Part shown: piece by piece, positions 9,868 through 18,816 of the stretch | How positions within the stretch are numbered: position 1 is the stretch's first letter | Layout of the letters: each line of letters starts with the position of its first letter | NCBI RefSeq assembly: GCF_018861005.1 | Contig: NZ_JAHKQL010000023.1 | Span: 1 to 64,000 of the forward strand | Length of the DNA: 64,000 bases | Direction of reading: 5' to 3' | Source: Polaribacter vadi | GTDB taxonomy: Bacteria > Bacteroidota > Bacteroidia > Flavobacteriales > Flavobacteriaceae | Notes under the pieces: generated by a model | The model's database searches: none | The model's input: the letters and a program-made list of their open reading frames with translations, nothing else | Told to the model about the DNA's origin: nothing | Position numbers and translations under genes: made by a program

Positions 9868-10479
9868 ATGATCAAAAAGTTTATATTTTTAGTATTGGTG
9901 TTTACATTATTTGTAAACGCAACTTCAGTAAATATTTCTTCTGATAAAAAAACTACTGTTTATACAACTTTTGTTACAAAAGAAACAAAGATATTACCTG
10001 TTAATATGGATTATAATATTCCTTATTTACAGAATAATTATGTTGCCTTTAAAGAAGCTGTTGCTTTTAAAGAATCTCAAGGTAAATATTACGTAGTAAA
10101 CACATTAGGTTATCTAGGTAAATATCAGTTTGGTAGAACTACTTTACAGCGTTTTAAAATATACGATACTGAAGCTTTTTTAAAAAACCCAGAACAACAA
10201 GAAAAAGCATTCTTAGCTTTATGTAAAGTTAATAAATGGATTTTGAGAAAAGATATCAAGAGTTCTGTAGGTAAAACTATTAATGGTATTAAAATTACTG
10301 AATCTGGTATTTTAGCAGCTGCCCATTTAAGTGGTGCTGGTAATGTTAAGAAGTTTTTAAGAAGTAATGGTAATATACGTTTTGCTGATGCTTATGGTGC
10401 AACAATACAGTCTTACCTAAAGAAATTCTCTAATTACGATGTTTCTAATATAGAAGCAGATAGATTGGCTAAGGTTTAA
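9868..10479 (+). CDS. Exported lysozyme-like (transglycosylase-fold) protein
   Basis: A 203-residue protein with a clear signal peptide (1-18, ending VNA). The region 64-98 (AVAFKESQGKYYVVN...LGKYQFGRTTL) resembles the catalytic core of lytic transglycosylases, with Glu69 in the position of the catalytic glutamate and YQFG after it. GILAAAHLSGAGNVKKFL near 147-164 is also typical of the fold. Relatives in Flavobacteriia are often labelled peptidoglycan-binding, but no LysM motif is seen. It probably acts on peptidoglycan in the periplasm. It has its own promoter and overlaps the convergent lepB gene by four bases. Confidence 0.7.
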   Translation: MIKKFIFLVLVFTLFVNATSVNISSDKKTTVYTTFVTKETKILPVNMDYNIPYLQNNYVAFKEAVAFKESQGKYYVVNTLGYLGKYQFGRTTLQRFKIYDTEAFLKNPEQQEKAFLALCKVNKWILRKDIKSSVGKTINGIKITESGILAAAHLSGAGNVKKFLRSNGNIRFADAYGATIQSYLKKFSNYDVSNIEADRLAKV

Positions 10480-11162
10480 AATACTTTTATAATTACACCA
10501 ACAATTTCATCTTTTTCTATAAAACCAATATTTCTAGAATCAAAAGTTGCGTCTCTATTATCACCTAAAATAAAAACTTTATTTTTAGGTACAATTAAAG
10601 GCCCAAAATTATCTTTATTCCAAGGCTTATTATAAATTGATTGAATTTCTGCATCAACAAAATTCTTGCTTTCAATTAGCCTATCTACTTTAAATTTTAA
10701 TTTCGATATTTCAGAATCTTTTATTAACGTTTTTAAACTGATAGAATCTACTTTAGTAATAAAAGAAAAAGCATAATCTGGTGTAGTTTCATATATTTTT
10801 TCTAGGTTATTTTTAGAAAACTTATAATAATGAACAAGACTTAAATTTTTATCAAAATTTACATCATTAACAAACACAAGCCCATTTCTAATTTCAATTT
10901 TATCACCTTCAAGACCAATTAATCTATGAACTCTTTTATGCTTTCCAGAATATTGATCACTAAAGTTATAAGAAACAAAATCGCCTCTTTTGGGAGTAGC
11001 AAAATTAGTTACCAAACTTTTAGAACCTTGTGGAATATTAGGTTCATTTGAAGGAGTTGGATTATTATATAAAACTAATATTCCAGATAAATTTAAGAGG
11101 TAATAAACAACAATTAAAAAAGTAACAAAATATAAAATGTAGTTTATTTTTCTCTTATTCAT
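10476..11162 (-). CDS. lepB: Signal peptidase I
   Basis: Removes signal peptides from exported proteins at the outer face of the inner membrane. The 228-residue protein has one N-terminal transmembrane helix (about 9-30). Box B is SNEPNIPQG with the likely nucleophile Ser38, where the usual form is SMxPT. Box D is KRVHRLIGLEGD with the general-base lysine Lys76, and box E is GDNRDATFDSRNIG near the end. A charged insert of about 70 residues lies between boxes D and E. The gene follows the RsmI-like gene by two bases. The unusual residue after Ser38 suggests a second, divergent LepB in the genome. Confidence 0.85.
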   Translation of the reverse strand: MNKRKINYILYFVTFLIVVYYLLNLSGILVLYNNPTPSNEPNIPQGSKSLVTNFATPKRGDFVSYNFSDQYSGKHKRVHRLIGLEGDKIEIRNGLVFVNDVNFDKNLSLVHYYKFSKNNLEKIYETTPDYAFSFITKVDSISLKTLIKDSEISKLKFKVDRLIESKNFVDAEIQSIYNKPWNKDNFGPLIVPKNKVFILGDNRDATFDSRNIGFIEKDEIVGVIIKVF

Positions 11163-11164
11163 AA

Positions 11165-11872
11165 TTACTTCTGAATTATAAAAATTGCAGGTCTTTTGTG
11201 TAAATTAGGCTGTTGATGTTTCCAATCTTTAATAGCCATAGTTTTTATATATTCTGATGATAATGTTATATCTGCAGCTATACATAAATTAGTTTGTGGA
11301 GATAAATTTGCTTTTAAATCTGCAAACATTTTTTCGTTTCTATATGGAGTTTCAATAAAAATTTGAGATTGATTTTTATCGATAGAAATTCTTTCTAAAT
11401 CTTTAATAGCCCTTTTTCTTTCACCTTTGTCTATAGGCAAATAACCATTAAACGCAAAGTTTTGCCCATTAAAACCAGAACTCATCATTGCCATTAAAAT
11501 AGAACTTGGTCCAACTAAAGGCACAACCTGTATATTTTTTTGATGCGCTAATTTTACAATACTTGCTCCTGGATCTGCTATTGCTGGCACACCTGCTTCT
11601 GAGAGTAAACCAACATTAAAACCTTGTGCACAAACATCTAAATAAGTTTGCGTTTCTTCTTCAACTGCATATTTATCTATTAATTTAATAGTTAAATTGG
11701 GCTGTGGTTTTTTAGGAGCTATTTTTTTAATAAACCTTCTTGCAGACTTCTCATTTTCTACAATGTAATAATTGATTTCTTCTATTATTTTTTTAACTGA
11801 TATTGGCATTACCTCTAAAGGTTCAGTTTCTTCTCCTAAAGTTGTTGGAATTAAATAGAGTTTACCAGTCAT
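11165..11872 (-). CDS. RsmI-like SAM-dependent methyltransferase (tetrapyrrole methylase fold)
   Basis: A 235-residue protein of the tetrapyrrole-methylase superfamily, close to RsmI, which methylates the ribose of C1402 in 16S rRNA. Visible family blocks are GLLSEAGVPAIADPGASIV (about 129-147), VVPLVGPSSILMAM and the C-terminal PAIFIIQK. It differs from true RsmI in the N-terminal third, and Bacteroidetes commonly encode this form beside a standard RsmI, so its substrate is uncertain. It lies between lepB (two bases away) and the phosphatase gene in a minus-strand run from dnaA. Confidence 0.8.
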   Translation of the reverse strand: MTGKLYLIPTTLGEETEPLEVMPISVKKIIEEINYYIVENEKSARRFIKKIAPKKPQPNLTIKLIDKYAVEEETQTYLDVCAQGFNVGLLSEAGVPAIADPGASIVKLAHQKNIQVVPLVGPSSILMAMMSSGFNGQNFAFNGYLPIDKGERKRAIKDLERISIDKNQSQIFIETPYRNEKMFADLKANLSPQTNLCIAADITLSSEYIKTMAIKDWKHQQPNLHKRPAIFIIQK

Positions 11873-11907
11873 TTTGTAATTTTAAGATACTAATTTAAGC
11901 AAATATA

Positions 11908-12360
11908 TTAAGACAATTTATTTGCAATAATTTCACAAGCTTCATCTAACATTTTATAAACGTTCTCAAAACCCTGTTTTCCTCCATAATATGGATCAGG
12001 AACTGAAGCATTTTCATTAGGATAAACTTCGTTCAAAATCATTTGCACTTTATTTTCATCCTCTTTATTTCTTGATAAAGCTAAAATATTTTGATAATTA
12101 CTTTCATCCATAGGATAAATAAGATCGAAATTATCAAAATCTGATACTGTAAATTTTCTTGCTCTTTGGTTGGTAATATTAATACCATATTTTCTAGCTA
12201 CTTCTATAGAACGTTCATCTGGTAAATTACCAACATGATATGCTCCTGTACCTGCAGAATCTACAAAAAAATTATCTGTATTTATTTTAGATTGTAAAAT
12301 ACCTTCTGCCAATGGCGAACGACAAATATTCCCCAAGCAAACCATTAGTACTTTTATCAT
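11908..12360 (-). CDS. Low-molecular-weight protein-tyrosine phosphatase
   Basis: A 150-residue cytoplasmic phosphatase. The P-loop CLGNICRSP opens the protein with the nucleophile Cys8 and Arg14, and the general-acid aspartate is in VPDPYYGG near 120. Length and motif order are those of the LMW-PTP family. In bacteria such enzymes often reverse tyrosine phosphorylation of proteins controlling capsule or exopolysaccharide, but no kinase or polysaccharide gene is near. Its start lies 14 bases beyond the dnaA stop, so it is probably co-transcribed with dnaA. Confidence 0.93.
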   Translation of the reverse strand: MIKVLMVCLGNICRSPLAEGILQSKINTDNFFVDSAGTGAYHVGNLPDERSIEVARKYGINITNQRARKFTVSDFDNFDLIYPMDESNYQNILALSRNKEDENKVQMILNEVYPNENASVPDPYYGGKQGFENVYKMLDEACEIIANKLS

Positions 12361-12374
12361 TTAAAATGTAAGTT

Positions 12375-13802
12375 TTAGAAGGTTAACTTCTTTGTTAAAT
12401 CATCAACGTATTTTCTGAATTGTTTATCAGTTTCTGTAAGGTTATCTACAGTTTTACAAGCGTGTAATACAGTTGCATGATCTCTTTGCCCAATTTGATT
12501 ACCAATACTTGCTAAAGAAGTTTTAGTTAATCTTTTAGCAAAATACATTGCTAATTGACGTGCTTGTACAATATGACGTTTACGCGTTTTAGATTGTAAA
12601 GTAGCCACATCCATATCAAAATACTTAGAAACTTCTTTCTGAATATAATCTATAGAAACCTCTTTTTTAGTGTTTTTAACAAATTTATCTACAATCTGTT
12701 TTGCCAATTGTAAAGAAAATTCTTTTCTGTTAAAAGAAGCTTGAGCAATCATAGAAATTAAAACACCTTCTAATTCTCTAACATTAGATTTTATGTTTTT
12801 TGCTACATACTCAACAATATCTTCTGGCATTTCTACACCATCTCTATACAATTTGTTTTGTAAAATAGATATTCTTGTTTCGTAATCTGGCGATTGCAAT
12901 TCTGCTGATAAACCCCATTTAAAACGAGACAACAAACGTTGTTCAATATCTTGCATATCTACAGGAGCTTTATCCGAAGTTAAAATTACCTGTTTTCCAT
13001 TTTGATGCAAATGGTTAAAAATATGAAAGAATACATCTTGTGTACCTGCTTTACCTGATAAAAACTGAACATCGTCAATAATTAAAACATCTATCATTTG
13101 ATAGAAGTGAATAAAATCATTTCTAGTGTTCGATTTTACAGAATCTATAAACTGTTGTGTAAATTTTTCTGATGAAATATATAAAACAGTTTTATCTGAA
13201 TATTTATCTTTAATATCTACACCTATAGCATGTGCTAAATGTGTTTTTCCTAAACCTACACCTCCATAAATTAATAATGGATTAAAAGAGGTGCCACCAG
13301 GTTTATTGGCAACAGCCATACCTGCAGAACGTGCTAATCTATTAGAATCACCTTCTATAAAGTTTGCAAAACTATAATTAGGATTTAATTGAGACTCAAT
13401 TTTTACTTTTTGTAAACCTGGAATAATAAAAGGATTTCTTAATTCTCTTTTATTAGATTCTAAAGGAACTGTAACTTTTTGAGGTTTTAAAGGATCTCTG
13501 TTAGAACTCGGAATTTTAACAATTTGTGGTCTATTACTACTGTAATTATTTTCCATTTTCACATCGTAAATCAATTTGGCATCATTACCCAATTGTCTTA
13601 CTAATGCAACTCTTAAAAGTTTAATATAGTGCTCTTCTAACCATTCATAAAAAAATTTACTAGGCACTTGAATAGTTAATGCTTCTCCAGAAAGTTTTAC
13701 CGGTTTTATAGGTTCAAACCAAGTTTTATAAGCTTGTGGCTTTATGTTGTCCTTTATAAAGGTCAGACAGTCAGTCCAAACGGATTCAGCAGTGTTACTC
13801 AT
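12375..13802 (-). CDS. dnaA: Chromosomal replication initiator DnaA
   Basis: ATP-dependent initiator that binds DnaA boxes and opens the replication origin. The 475 residues show domain I (1-80), a variable linker (about 85-130), the AAA+ domain with Walker A GGVGLGKT (180-187) and Walker B VLIIDDVQF, and the C-terminal DNA-binding domain with the DnaA signature RDHATVLHACKTV. A likely -7 box and a TTATTCACA site (13889-13897) lie in its promoter region, which would fit self-regulation. No cluster of DnaA boxes is seen here, so oriC is not evident in this window. Confidence 0.98.
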   Translation of the reverse strand: MSNTAESVWTDCLTFIKDNIKPQAYKTWFEPIKPVKLSGEALTIQVPSKFFYEWLEEHYIKLLRVALVRQLGNDAKLIYDVKMENNYSSNRPQIVKIPSSNRDPLKPQKVTVPLESNKRELRNPFIIPGLQKVKIESQLNPNYSFANFIEGDSNRLARSAGMAVANKPGGTSFNPLLIYGGVGLGKTHLAHAIGVDIKDKYSDKTVLYISSEKFTQQFIDSVKSNTRNDFIHFYQMIDVLIIDDVQFLSGKAGTQDVFFHIFNHLHQNGKQVILTSDKAPVDMQDIEQRLLSRFKWGLSAELQSPDYETRISILQNKLYRDGVEMPEDIVEYVAKNIKSNVRELEGVLISMIAQASFNRKEFSLQLAKQIVDKFVKNTKKEVSIDYIQKEVSKYFDMDVATLQSKTRKRHIVQARQLAMYFAKRLTKTSLASIGNQIGQRDHATVLHACKTVDNLTETDKQFRKYVDDLTKKLTF

Positions 13803-13882
13803 TTAATTTACTGTGTAATTTTTTTTAAACTCTTAATTTTGGTTCATCTGTAGAACCTTTTGAACCTTTTTCTTAAGCACTA

Positions 13883-13897
13883 CAAAAGTGTGAATAA
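13883..13897 (-). promoter_or_regulatory. dnaA promoter box with a candidate DnaA box
   Basis: On the minus strand TTATTCACA (13897-13889) runs into CACTTTTG (13890-13883), a -7 box with one mismatch to TAnnTTTG. TTATTCACA differs by one base from the classic DnaA box TTATCCACA. It is a single site. Confidence 0.35.
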
Positions 13898-13977
13898 ATT
13901 TCATCATAAAAAAATGAAATTACTATTGATTATTAATTATTTTTTACGTAGAATGCAGCTAAAATTTAACACATAGT

Positions 13978-14376
13978 TTGAAAAAATATTCAACAACGAC
14001 TAGAGTTCGATATTCAGAAACTGACCAAATGGGTGTAGTTTATCATGGAAACTACGCACAATTTTTTGAATTAGGCAGAACTGAATGGTTACGTAAGTTG
14101 GGGGTCACTTACAAAGGTATGGAAATTAGTGGGATAATGCTTCCGGTTATTTCTTTAAATTGTAATTTTATAAAATCTGCTTTATATGATGATCTTTTAA
14201 CAATTGAAACTTTTTTGGTAAAAAAACCCATGGTAAAAATTGAGTTTGATTATAAAATAACAAACCAAAATAATGAATTAATCTGTACAGGAAATACTGT
14301 ATTGGCTTTTATGAATATGAAAACTAAAAGACCAACAAGATGCCCTGATTATTTATTAGAAAGTTTGGGATATTAA
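13978..14376 (+). CDS. YbgC-type acyl-CoA thioesterase
   Basis: A 132-residue hotdog-fold thioesterase that hydrolyses acyl-CoA esters. The opening matches the 4-hydroxybenzoyl-CoA/YbgC signature: RYSETDQMGVVYHGNYAQFF, with the catalytic-position Asp16 and His23. It begins with TTG at 13978. The frame has no ATG before the conserved core, so TTG is the only sensible start. It is divergent from dnaA and convergent with prmC, with only 12 bases to the prmC stop. Confidence 0.9.
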   Translation: MKKYSTTTRVRYSETDQMGVVYHGNYAQFFELGRTEWLRKLGVTYKGMEISGIMLPVISLNCNFIKSALYDDLLTIETFLVKKPMVKIEFDYKITNQNNELICTGNTVLAFMNMKTKRPTRCPDYLLESLGY

Positions 14377-14388
14377 AGCTAAGAATTA

Positions 14389-15249
14389 TTAATTACTAGC
14401 TTTAATCATTCTATCATTTTTAAACAAATCTTTTTTCAATACGATATTTTTAAAAGTTTTTTCTTTTAAAATACTTACAGTTTCTAATCCTAAATATTGA
14501 TTGATTTCAAAGAATAAAATTCCATTTTTAGTAAGGTGAGTTTTTGCCAATTGAGCAATTTTATTATAAAAAACAAGAGGATCATCATCTGAAACAAACA
14601 ACGCTAAATGTGGTTCATTTTCTAAAACATTATTTAGTATTTCTGCTTTTTCGAGTTCTCTTACATAAGGCGGATTGGATACAATAATATCATAACTTTC
14701 TGATAAATTATCAGCAGTTAAAATATCCTTTTCAATAAAATTTATGTTTACTTTATTTAATTCTGCATTTTTTTTAGCCATTTTTAAAGCTTTAGAAGAA
14801 ACATCAATAGCAGAAATTGTAGCATTTTTTAAATTTTTAGCCAATGCAATTGGTATGCAACCAGAACCTGTACCAATATCTAAAATGTTTAGTTTTTTAT
14901 TTTTTGCTAAATCTAAATTATCAACTTCATTTAAAATCCATTCTACTAATTCTTCTGTTTCTGGTCTTGGAATTAAAGTATTTTCATCAACCAAAAAAGG
15001 ATAACCATAAAACTCGGTTTTACCAATAATGTATTGTAAAGGTTCTTGTTTTTTTAATCTTTTTAAAACTTTATTTAAAGTTGATAATTTAACTTCATCA
15101 ATTTTAAAATCAGGTTTTAAAACAGTATCAATTCTTTGTAAACCTAAATATTCATCTATCAACAAAAAGAAAAAAGAATCGATTTCTGTTGTGGGATAAA
15201 TTTCTGAAAGTTCATTTTTAAAATGAGTTCTGAATTGTTTTAATATCAT
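14389..15249 (-). CDS. prmC: Peptide chain release factor N5-glutamine methyltransferase PrmC
   Basis: Methylates the glutamine of the GGQ motif in release factors RF1 and RF2, raising termination efficiency. The 286 residues contain a helical N-terminal domain with the QYIIGKTEFYG block (72-82), the SAM-binding motif ILDIGTGSG (122-130) and the substrate-binding NPPY motif at 192-195. Length is standard. It follows the cardiolipin synthase gene by five bases in the same direction. Confidence 0.96.
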   Translation of the reverse strand: MILKQFRTHFKNELSEIYPTTEIDSFFFLLIDEYLGLQRIDTVLKPDFKIDEVKLSTLNKVLKRLKKQEPLQYIIGKTEFYGYPFLVDENTLIPRPETEELVEWILNEVDNLDLAKNKKLNILDIGTGSGCIPIALAKNLKNATISAIDVSSKALKMAKKNAELNKVNINFIEKDILTADNLSESYDIIVSNPPYVRELEKAEILNNVLENEPHLALFVSDDDPLVFYNKIAQLAKTHLTKNGILFFEINQYLGLETVSILKEKTFKNIVLKKDLFKNDRMIKASN

Positions 15250-15254
15250 ATAAA

Positions 15255-16679
15255 TTATAATAATGGACTAAAAAAACGACAAAGGCGCTCTAATGTTTTT
15301 TGTTTAATAGATCTTTTTCTAAAGGTTGCATAGTCTAATTTATTGGCTTTATTTTTTCGCTCTTCGAATTCTTCTTTTACTTCTAGAGTAATTTTTTTAT
15401 CAAAAAGAATTGCATTTAGTTCATAATTATGCTCAAAACTTCTGCAATCGAAATTTGTAGAACCAATTGAAATAATTTCATCATCAATAAAAATAACTTT
15501 ACTATGAGAAAAATCTTTTCTTAGGTAAATATGTACTCCTGCTTTTAATAAATCTTCAAAGTAAGAATACATACTGTATTTGGCTACTTTAGAATCGCTT
15601 TTTTCTGGCAACAATAACGTTACTTTTACGCCACTTAAAGCCGCCATTTTAAAGGCTTCTAAAATTGAAAAAGTAGGAATAAAATAAGGATTTAGAACAC
15701 AAATACTTTTTTCTGCCAAGTTTATAAAACTTAAATATTGTTGCATAACCACAGATTGCTCATAATCTGGCCCACTAGAAACTAATTGTAATTTTGTATT
15801 ACCTTTAGCATTGCAAGGTGTAATATAGTTTTTGTGTTGTGTTAAATCTTTATTGGTTGCATAGTAATAATCTTTTAAAAATGTTTTATGAATTCTGTTT
15901 ACTGCACAACCTTTTACTTGTATATGTGTATCTTGCCAAATGCCTAAAAAATCATCATCTGTAATATATTCATCAGAAATATTAACACCACCAACAAAAC
16001 CAATTTCATTATCTATTACAGCAATTTTTCGATGATTTCTATAATTTAAAGAGAATAAAAAAGTACCAAATTTAAAAGGCGTTTCTGGATATAATATTAC
16101 TCCAATATCTTTTAATTTTCTTTTAGAACTATTACTTAAATTATAACTACCAAAAGTGTCATAAATAATTCTAACCTCAATATTATCTTTAATTTTTTGT
16201 TCTAAAACATTAATAATTTCTGATAAAATTTCACCATCTTCAATCATATAATATTGAAGGTGAATAAACTTTTTTGCATTTTTAAACGCCTCATTTAATG
16301 CTTTAAAAGTTTCCTTTCCATTTTTAAGTAAAACCACTTCATTTTTATCTTCTACATTACTTTTTGTAGAAGAATAAATAAGTTGAGAAATTTTCTTTTG
16401 TTTGGTGTTTTCTAAAATTTGTAGATTGGCATCACCATCATCTTCTAAAGATTTCTTAATATGTTTTTTTCTTTTCTTGGTTTCTTTAAGTTCAAAAAAC
16501 TTAATTTTTCTTCTATTAATACCAAATAAAACAAAGACAAAAACACCTAAAAATGGAAGAAAAAAGGTAATTAAAATCCAACTTAAAGATTTAGAAGGTT
16601 TTACACCAAAATACAATACATTGTAAAATGCCCAACTGAATAAAATAAAATGTAAAATTCCTAAAACATAAAAAATCAT
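15255..16679 (-). CDS. cls: Cardiolipin synthase
   Basis: Makes cardiolipin from two phosphatidylglycerol molecules at the inner membrane. The 474-residue protein has two N-terminal membrane helices (about 3-23 and 33-54), a basic cytoplasmic linker, and two phospholipase-D HKD motifs: the first with His216, Lys218 and Asp223 (HRKIAVIDNEIGFVGG), the second HSKVIFIDDEIISIGSTNFD near 395-414. It sits between a GNAT gene (one base away) and prmC in a tight minus-strand run, probably one transcript. The family assignment is firm; head-group specificity is inferred. Confidence 0.94.
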   Translation of the reverse strand: MIFYVLGILHFILFSWAFYNVLYFGVKPSKSLSWILITFFLPFLGVFVFVLFGINRRKIKFFELKETKKRKKHIKKSLEDDGDANLQILENTKQKKISQLIYSSTKSNVEDKNEVVLLKNGKETFKALNEAFKNAKKFIHLQYYMIEDGEILSEIINVLEQKIKDNIEVRIIYDTFGSYNLSNSSKRKLKDIGVILYPETPFKFGTFLFSLNYRNHRKIAVIDNEIGFVGGVNISDEYITDDDFLGIWQDTHIQVKGCAVNRIHKTFLKDYYYATNKDLTQHKNYITPCNAKGNTKLQLVSSGPDYEQSVVMQQYLSFINLAEKSICVLNPYFIPTFSILEAFKMAALSGVKVTLLLPEKSDSKVAKYSMYSYFEDLLKAGVHIYLRKDFSHSKVIFIDDEIISIGSTNFDCRSFEHNYELNAILFDKKITLEVKEEFEERKNKANKLDYATFRKRSIKQKTLERLCRFFSPLL

Positions 16680-16680
16680 A

Positions 16681-17175
16681 TTATTTAATTTCTTTTAGCA
16701 TCCAAACATTACAAGAATAATGGCGAGTATTGCCCATAGGTTTATCTAAATTTTTAAACCCGTATTTTTTATACAATTTTACTGCAGCTTCCATGTAAGG
16801 TAAGGTTTCTAAGTAACAGTTTTCGAAACCAAATTCTTTGGCTTTTTCTAAACAAACCGAAATTAGTTTTGTTCCCAAACCTTTACCTCTAGCAATTGGC
16901 AAAAAATACATTTTTTGTAGCTCGCAAGTATTTCCATCAAAATTATCTAATTGAGCAACCCCTGCTCCACCAACAACTTCGTTATTATATTCTACAACAA
17001 AATAAGCCACTTTTTCTTTTTGATAAGTTTCAAACATGGCATCTGTAGCTTTATCCTCATAAGCAGTACCCACTTTTGGTGCGCCCATTTCTAGAATAAC
17101 ATTTCTTACTACACTTGCCATTTGCAAATTATCTTTTGATTCTATTTCTCTAATGATAAAATCTGTACTTGTCAT
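16681..17175 (-). CDS. GNAT-family N-acetyltransferase
   Basis: A 164-residue GNAT enzyme. The acetyl-CoA binding segment is PIARGKGLGTKLISVCLEKA (about 93-112), preceded by the CELQKMYF strand. The ETLPYMEAAVKLYKKYGFK block near 124-142 closes the fold. It resembles small single-domain amine acetyltransferases found widely in Bacteroidetes, and the substrate is unknown. It is first in the GNAT-cls-prmC run; its start region faces the divergent LEA-like gene. Confidence 0.85.
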   Translation of the reverse strand: MTSTDFIIREIESKDNLQMASVVRNVILEMGAPKVGTAYEDKATDAMFETYQKEKVAYFVVEYNNEVVGGAGVAQLDNFDGNTCELQKMYFLPIARGKGLGTKLISVCLEKAKEFGFENCYLETLPYMEAAVKLYKKYGFKNLDKPMGNTRHYSCNVWMLKEIK

Positions 17176-17184
17176 TTATTACTG

Positions 17185-17192
17185 TATTTTTG
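17185..17192 (+). promoter_or_regulatory. -7 box of the LEA-like lipoprotein gene
   Basis: TATTTTTG followed by C. It lies downstream of an ATG at 17169 and 37 bases before the ATG at 17229, so transcription starting here supports the start at 17229. Confidence 0.55.
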
Positions 17193-17228
17193 CAAGAGCA
17201 AGTTACCTATTTTTTTTATATATATTTG

Positions 17229-17693
17229 ATGAAAAAGGCATTCTATTTTTTAGCTTTATTTTTAATATTTTACAGTTGTTCTGTAAAAAAACAACCCATT
17301 TTTATAAAAGTTGATGATGTAAAAATAGTAAGTTTTGCAGCTGATACTCTTAAACTGCGTGCAAATGCTTTTTTTGAAAACCCAAATGATGTTGGTGGTA
17401 AAATTTCTACTGATGACATTGCAATATTTGTAAATGATATTGAAATTGCTCAAGTTTTTTCTGATGAATTTAAAGTGCCTGCAAGAGATAAATTTACGAT
17501 TCCGTTAACTGCAAATGTGCCTACTAAAAAACTTTTAAATTCTGATAAGAATGGGGTTTTAGGTGGTTTAATAAATTCTTTTATCACTAAAAAAGTAAAT
17601 GTTAGAATAAAAGGGAATTTAGAGTATGTTGTTTTTGGTTTCAAAAAAGAATTTATTGTTGATAAAACCGAAGAAATAAAAATTAAGTTTTAA
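17229..17693 (+). CDS. LEA type 2 family lipoprotein
   Basis: A 154-residue protein with a lipoprotein signal (ALFLIFYSC, cysteine at about 18), then one domain (about 30-150) resembling the LEA14/WHy fold: FENPNDVGGKIS (about 55-66) is the family's typical asparagine-proline strand, and the end has the KFTIPLTANVP and VRIKGNLEYVVFG blocks. The function of bacterial members is unknown. They are thought to be desiccation- or membrane-related. I chose the start at 17229 rather than the in-frame ATG at 17169 because it gives a clean signal peptide and follows the promoter box. Confidence 0.75.
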   Translation: MKKAFYFLALFLIFYSCSVKKQPIFIKVDDVKIVSFAADTLKLRANAFFENPNDVGGKISTDDIAIFVNDIEIAQVFSDEFKVPARDKFTIPLTANVPTKKLLNSDKNGVLGGLINSFITKKVNVRIKGNLEYVVFGFKKEFIVDKTEEIKIKF

Positions 17694-17727
17694 ATTTTAT
17701 CTTTTTTATCTCACCTAAAATAAAATA

Positions 17728-18816
17728 ATTATCAATCACGAAATTTACATAAAACGCTGTTTACAAATTGCCAAAAATGGTATTGGAACTACCAGACCAA
17801 ATCCAAGTGTTGGTGCTGTAATTGTTTTAAATAATAAAATTATTGCAGAAGGTTTTACTTCTAAGTATAGTAAAAGTCATGCAGAAGTAAATGCTGTGAA
17901 TGCTGTAAACGATAAATCCGTTTTAAGAGATGCAACAATTTATGTAACCTTAGAGCCTTGTTCTCATTTTGGTAAAACTCCACCTTGTGCAGATTTATTA
18001 GCCAAATATAAATTTAAAAATGTTGTTATTGGTTGCAAAGACACAAACGATTTAGTTGCAGGAAAAGGAATTGAACGTATACAAAAAGCAGGAATTAACG
18101 TTATTATTGGTGTTTTAGAAGATGAATGCAGAGAACACCATAAAAGATTTTTTACGGTTCAAGATAAAAAAAGACCTTATATTATTTTAAAATGGGCAGA
18201 AACCAAAGATGGTTTTGTTGCTCCTTTAGAAAAAAACACGCAAGCACCAGTTTGGATTTCTAACAAATATTCGCAACAAATTGTACACAAACTAAGAGCA
18301 AAAGAACATGCTATTTTAGTAGGTACAAATACTGTTATTGCAGATAATCCTAAATTAAATGTTAGAACTTGGTCTGGCAACAACCCAATTAGAATTGTTT
18401 TAGATAAAAATTTACGCATACCAAAAGAAGCGAATATTTATGACAAAAGCGTAAAAACCATCATTTTATGCGATGCTAAAAGTTTGGCGCTTAAAAAAAG
18501 TGATTTTATAAATGATGTTTCTTTAATAGATGAAACGAAAGAACATCAACTGGTTTTTGAAAACATTGACTTTAATCAAAATTTAGCCCAAGAAATTTGT
18601 GATGTTTTACAAAAACATAAAATTCAATCTGTAATTATAGAAGGTGGCACACAAACTTTACAAACTTTTATTGATGCCAATCTTTGGGATGAAGCTAAAG
18701 TTTTTATTGGTGACAACACTTTTAAAACAGGAATAAAAGCACCAATTTTATCAGCAAAAATTACATCAGAAAGAAAAATAAAAAAAGATATTTTAAAAAT
18801 TTACAACAATGATTAA
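17728..18816 (+). CDS. ribD: Bifunctional riboflavin deaminase/reductase RibD (non-standard start codon)
   Basis: Carries out the deamination and the side-chain reduction of the pyrimidine intermediate in riboflavin synthesis. The zinc site is complete: HAE near residue 51 and PCSHFGKTPPC near 75-85. The reductase domain follows (ILKWAETKDG, then GTNTVIADNP). The frame is open from a stop at 17716-17718, and residues matching the family start (NHE.YIKRCLQIAKNGIGTTRPNPSVGAV) are coded from 17734. No ATG, GTG or TTG lies in this frame before GTG at 17896, which would remove the HAE motif. ATT (17728) or ATC (17731) is the likely start. It overlaps the HAD gene by eight bases. Confidence 0.85.
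   Translation: MINHEIYIKRCLQIAKNGIGTTRPNPSVGAVIVLNNKIIAEGFTSKYSKSHAEVNAVNAVNDKSVLRDATIYVTLEPCSHFGKTPPCADLLAKYKFKNVVIGCKDTNDLVAGKGIERIQKAGINVIIGVLEDECREHHKRFFTVQDKKRPYIILKWAETKDGFVAPLEKNTQAPVWISNKYSQQIVHKLRAKEHAILVGTNTVIADNPKLNVRTWSGNNPIRIVLDKNLRIPKEANIYDKSVKTIILCDAKSLALKKSDFINDVSLIDETKEHQLVFENIDFNQNLAQEICDVLQKHKIQSVIIEGGTQTLQTFIDANLWDEAKVFIGDNTFKTGIKAPILSAKITSERKIKKDILKIYNND

Noticed and set aside
17896..18816. ribD starting at GTG 17896
   Set aside because: The start would cut off the HAE zinc ligand motif and about 56 residues that match RibD and are coded upstream in the same open frame.
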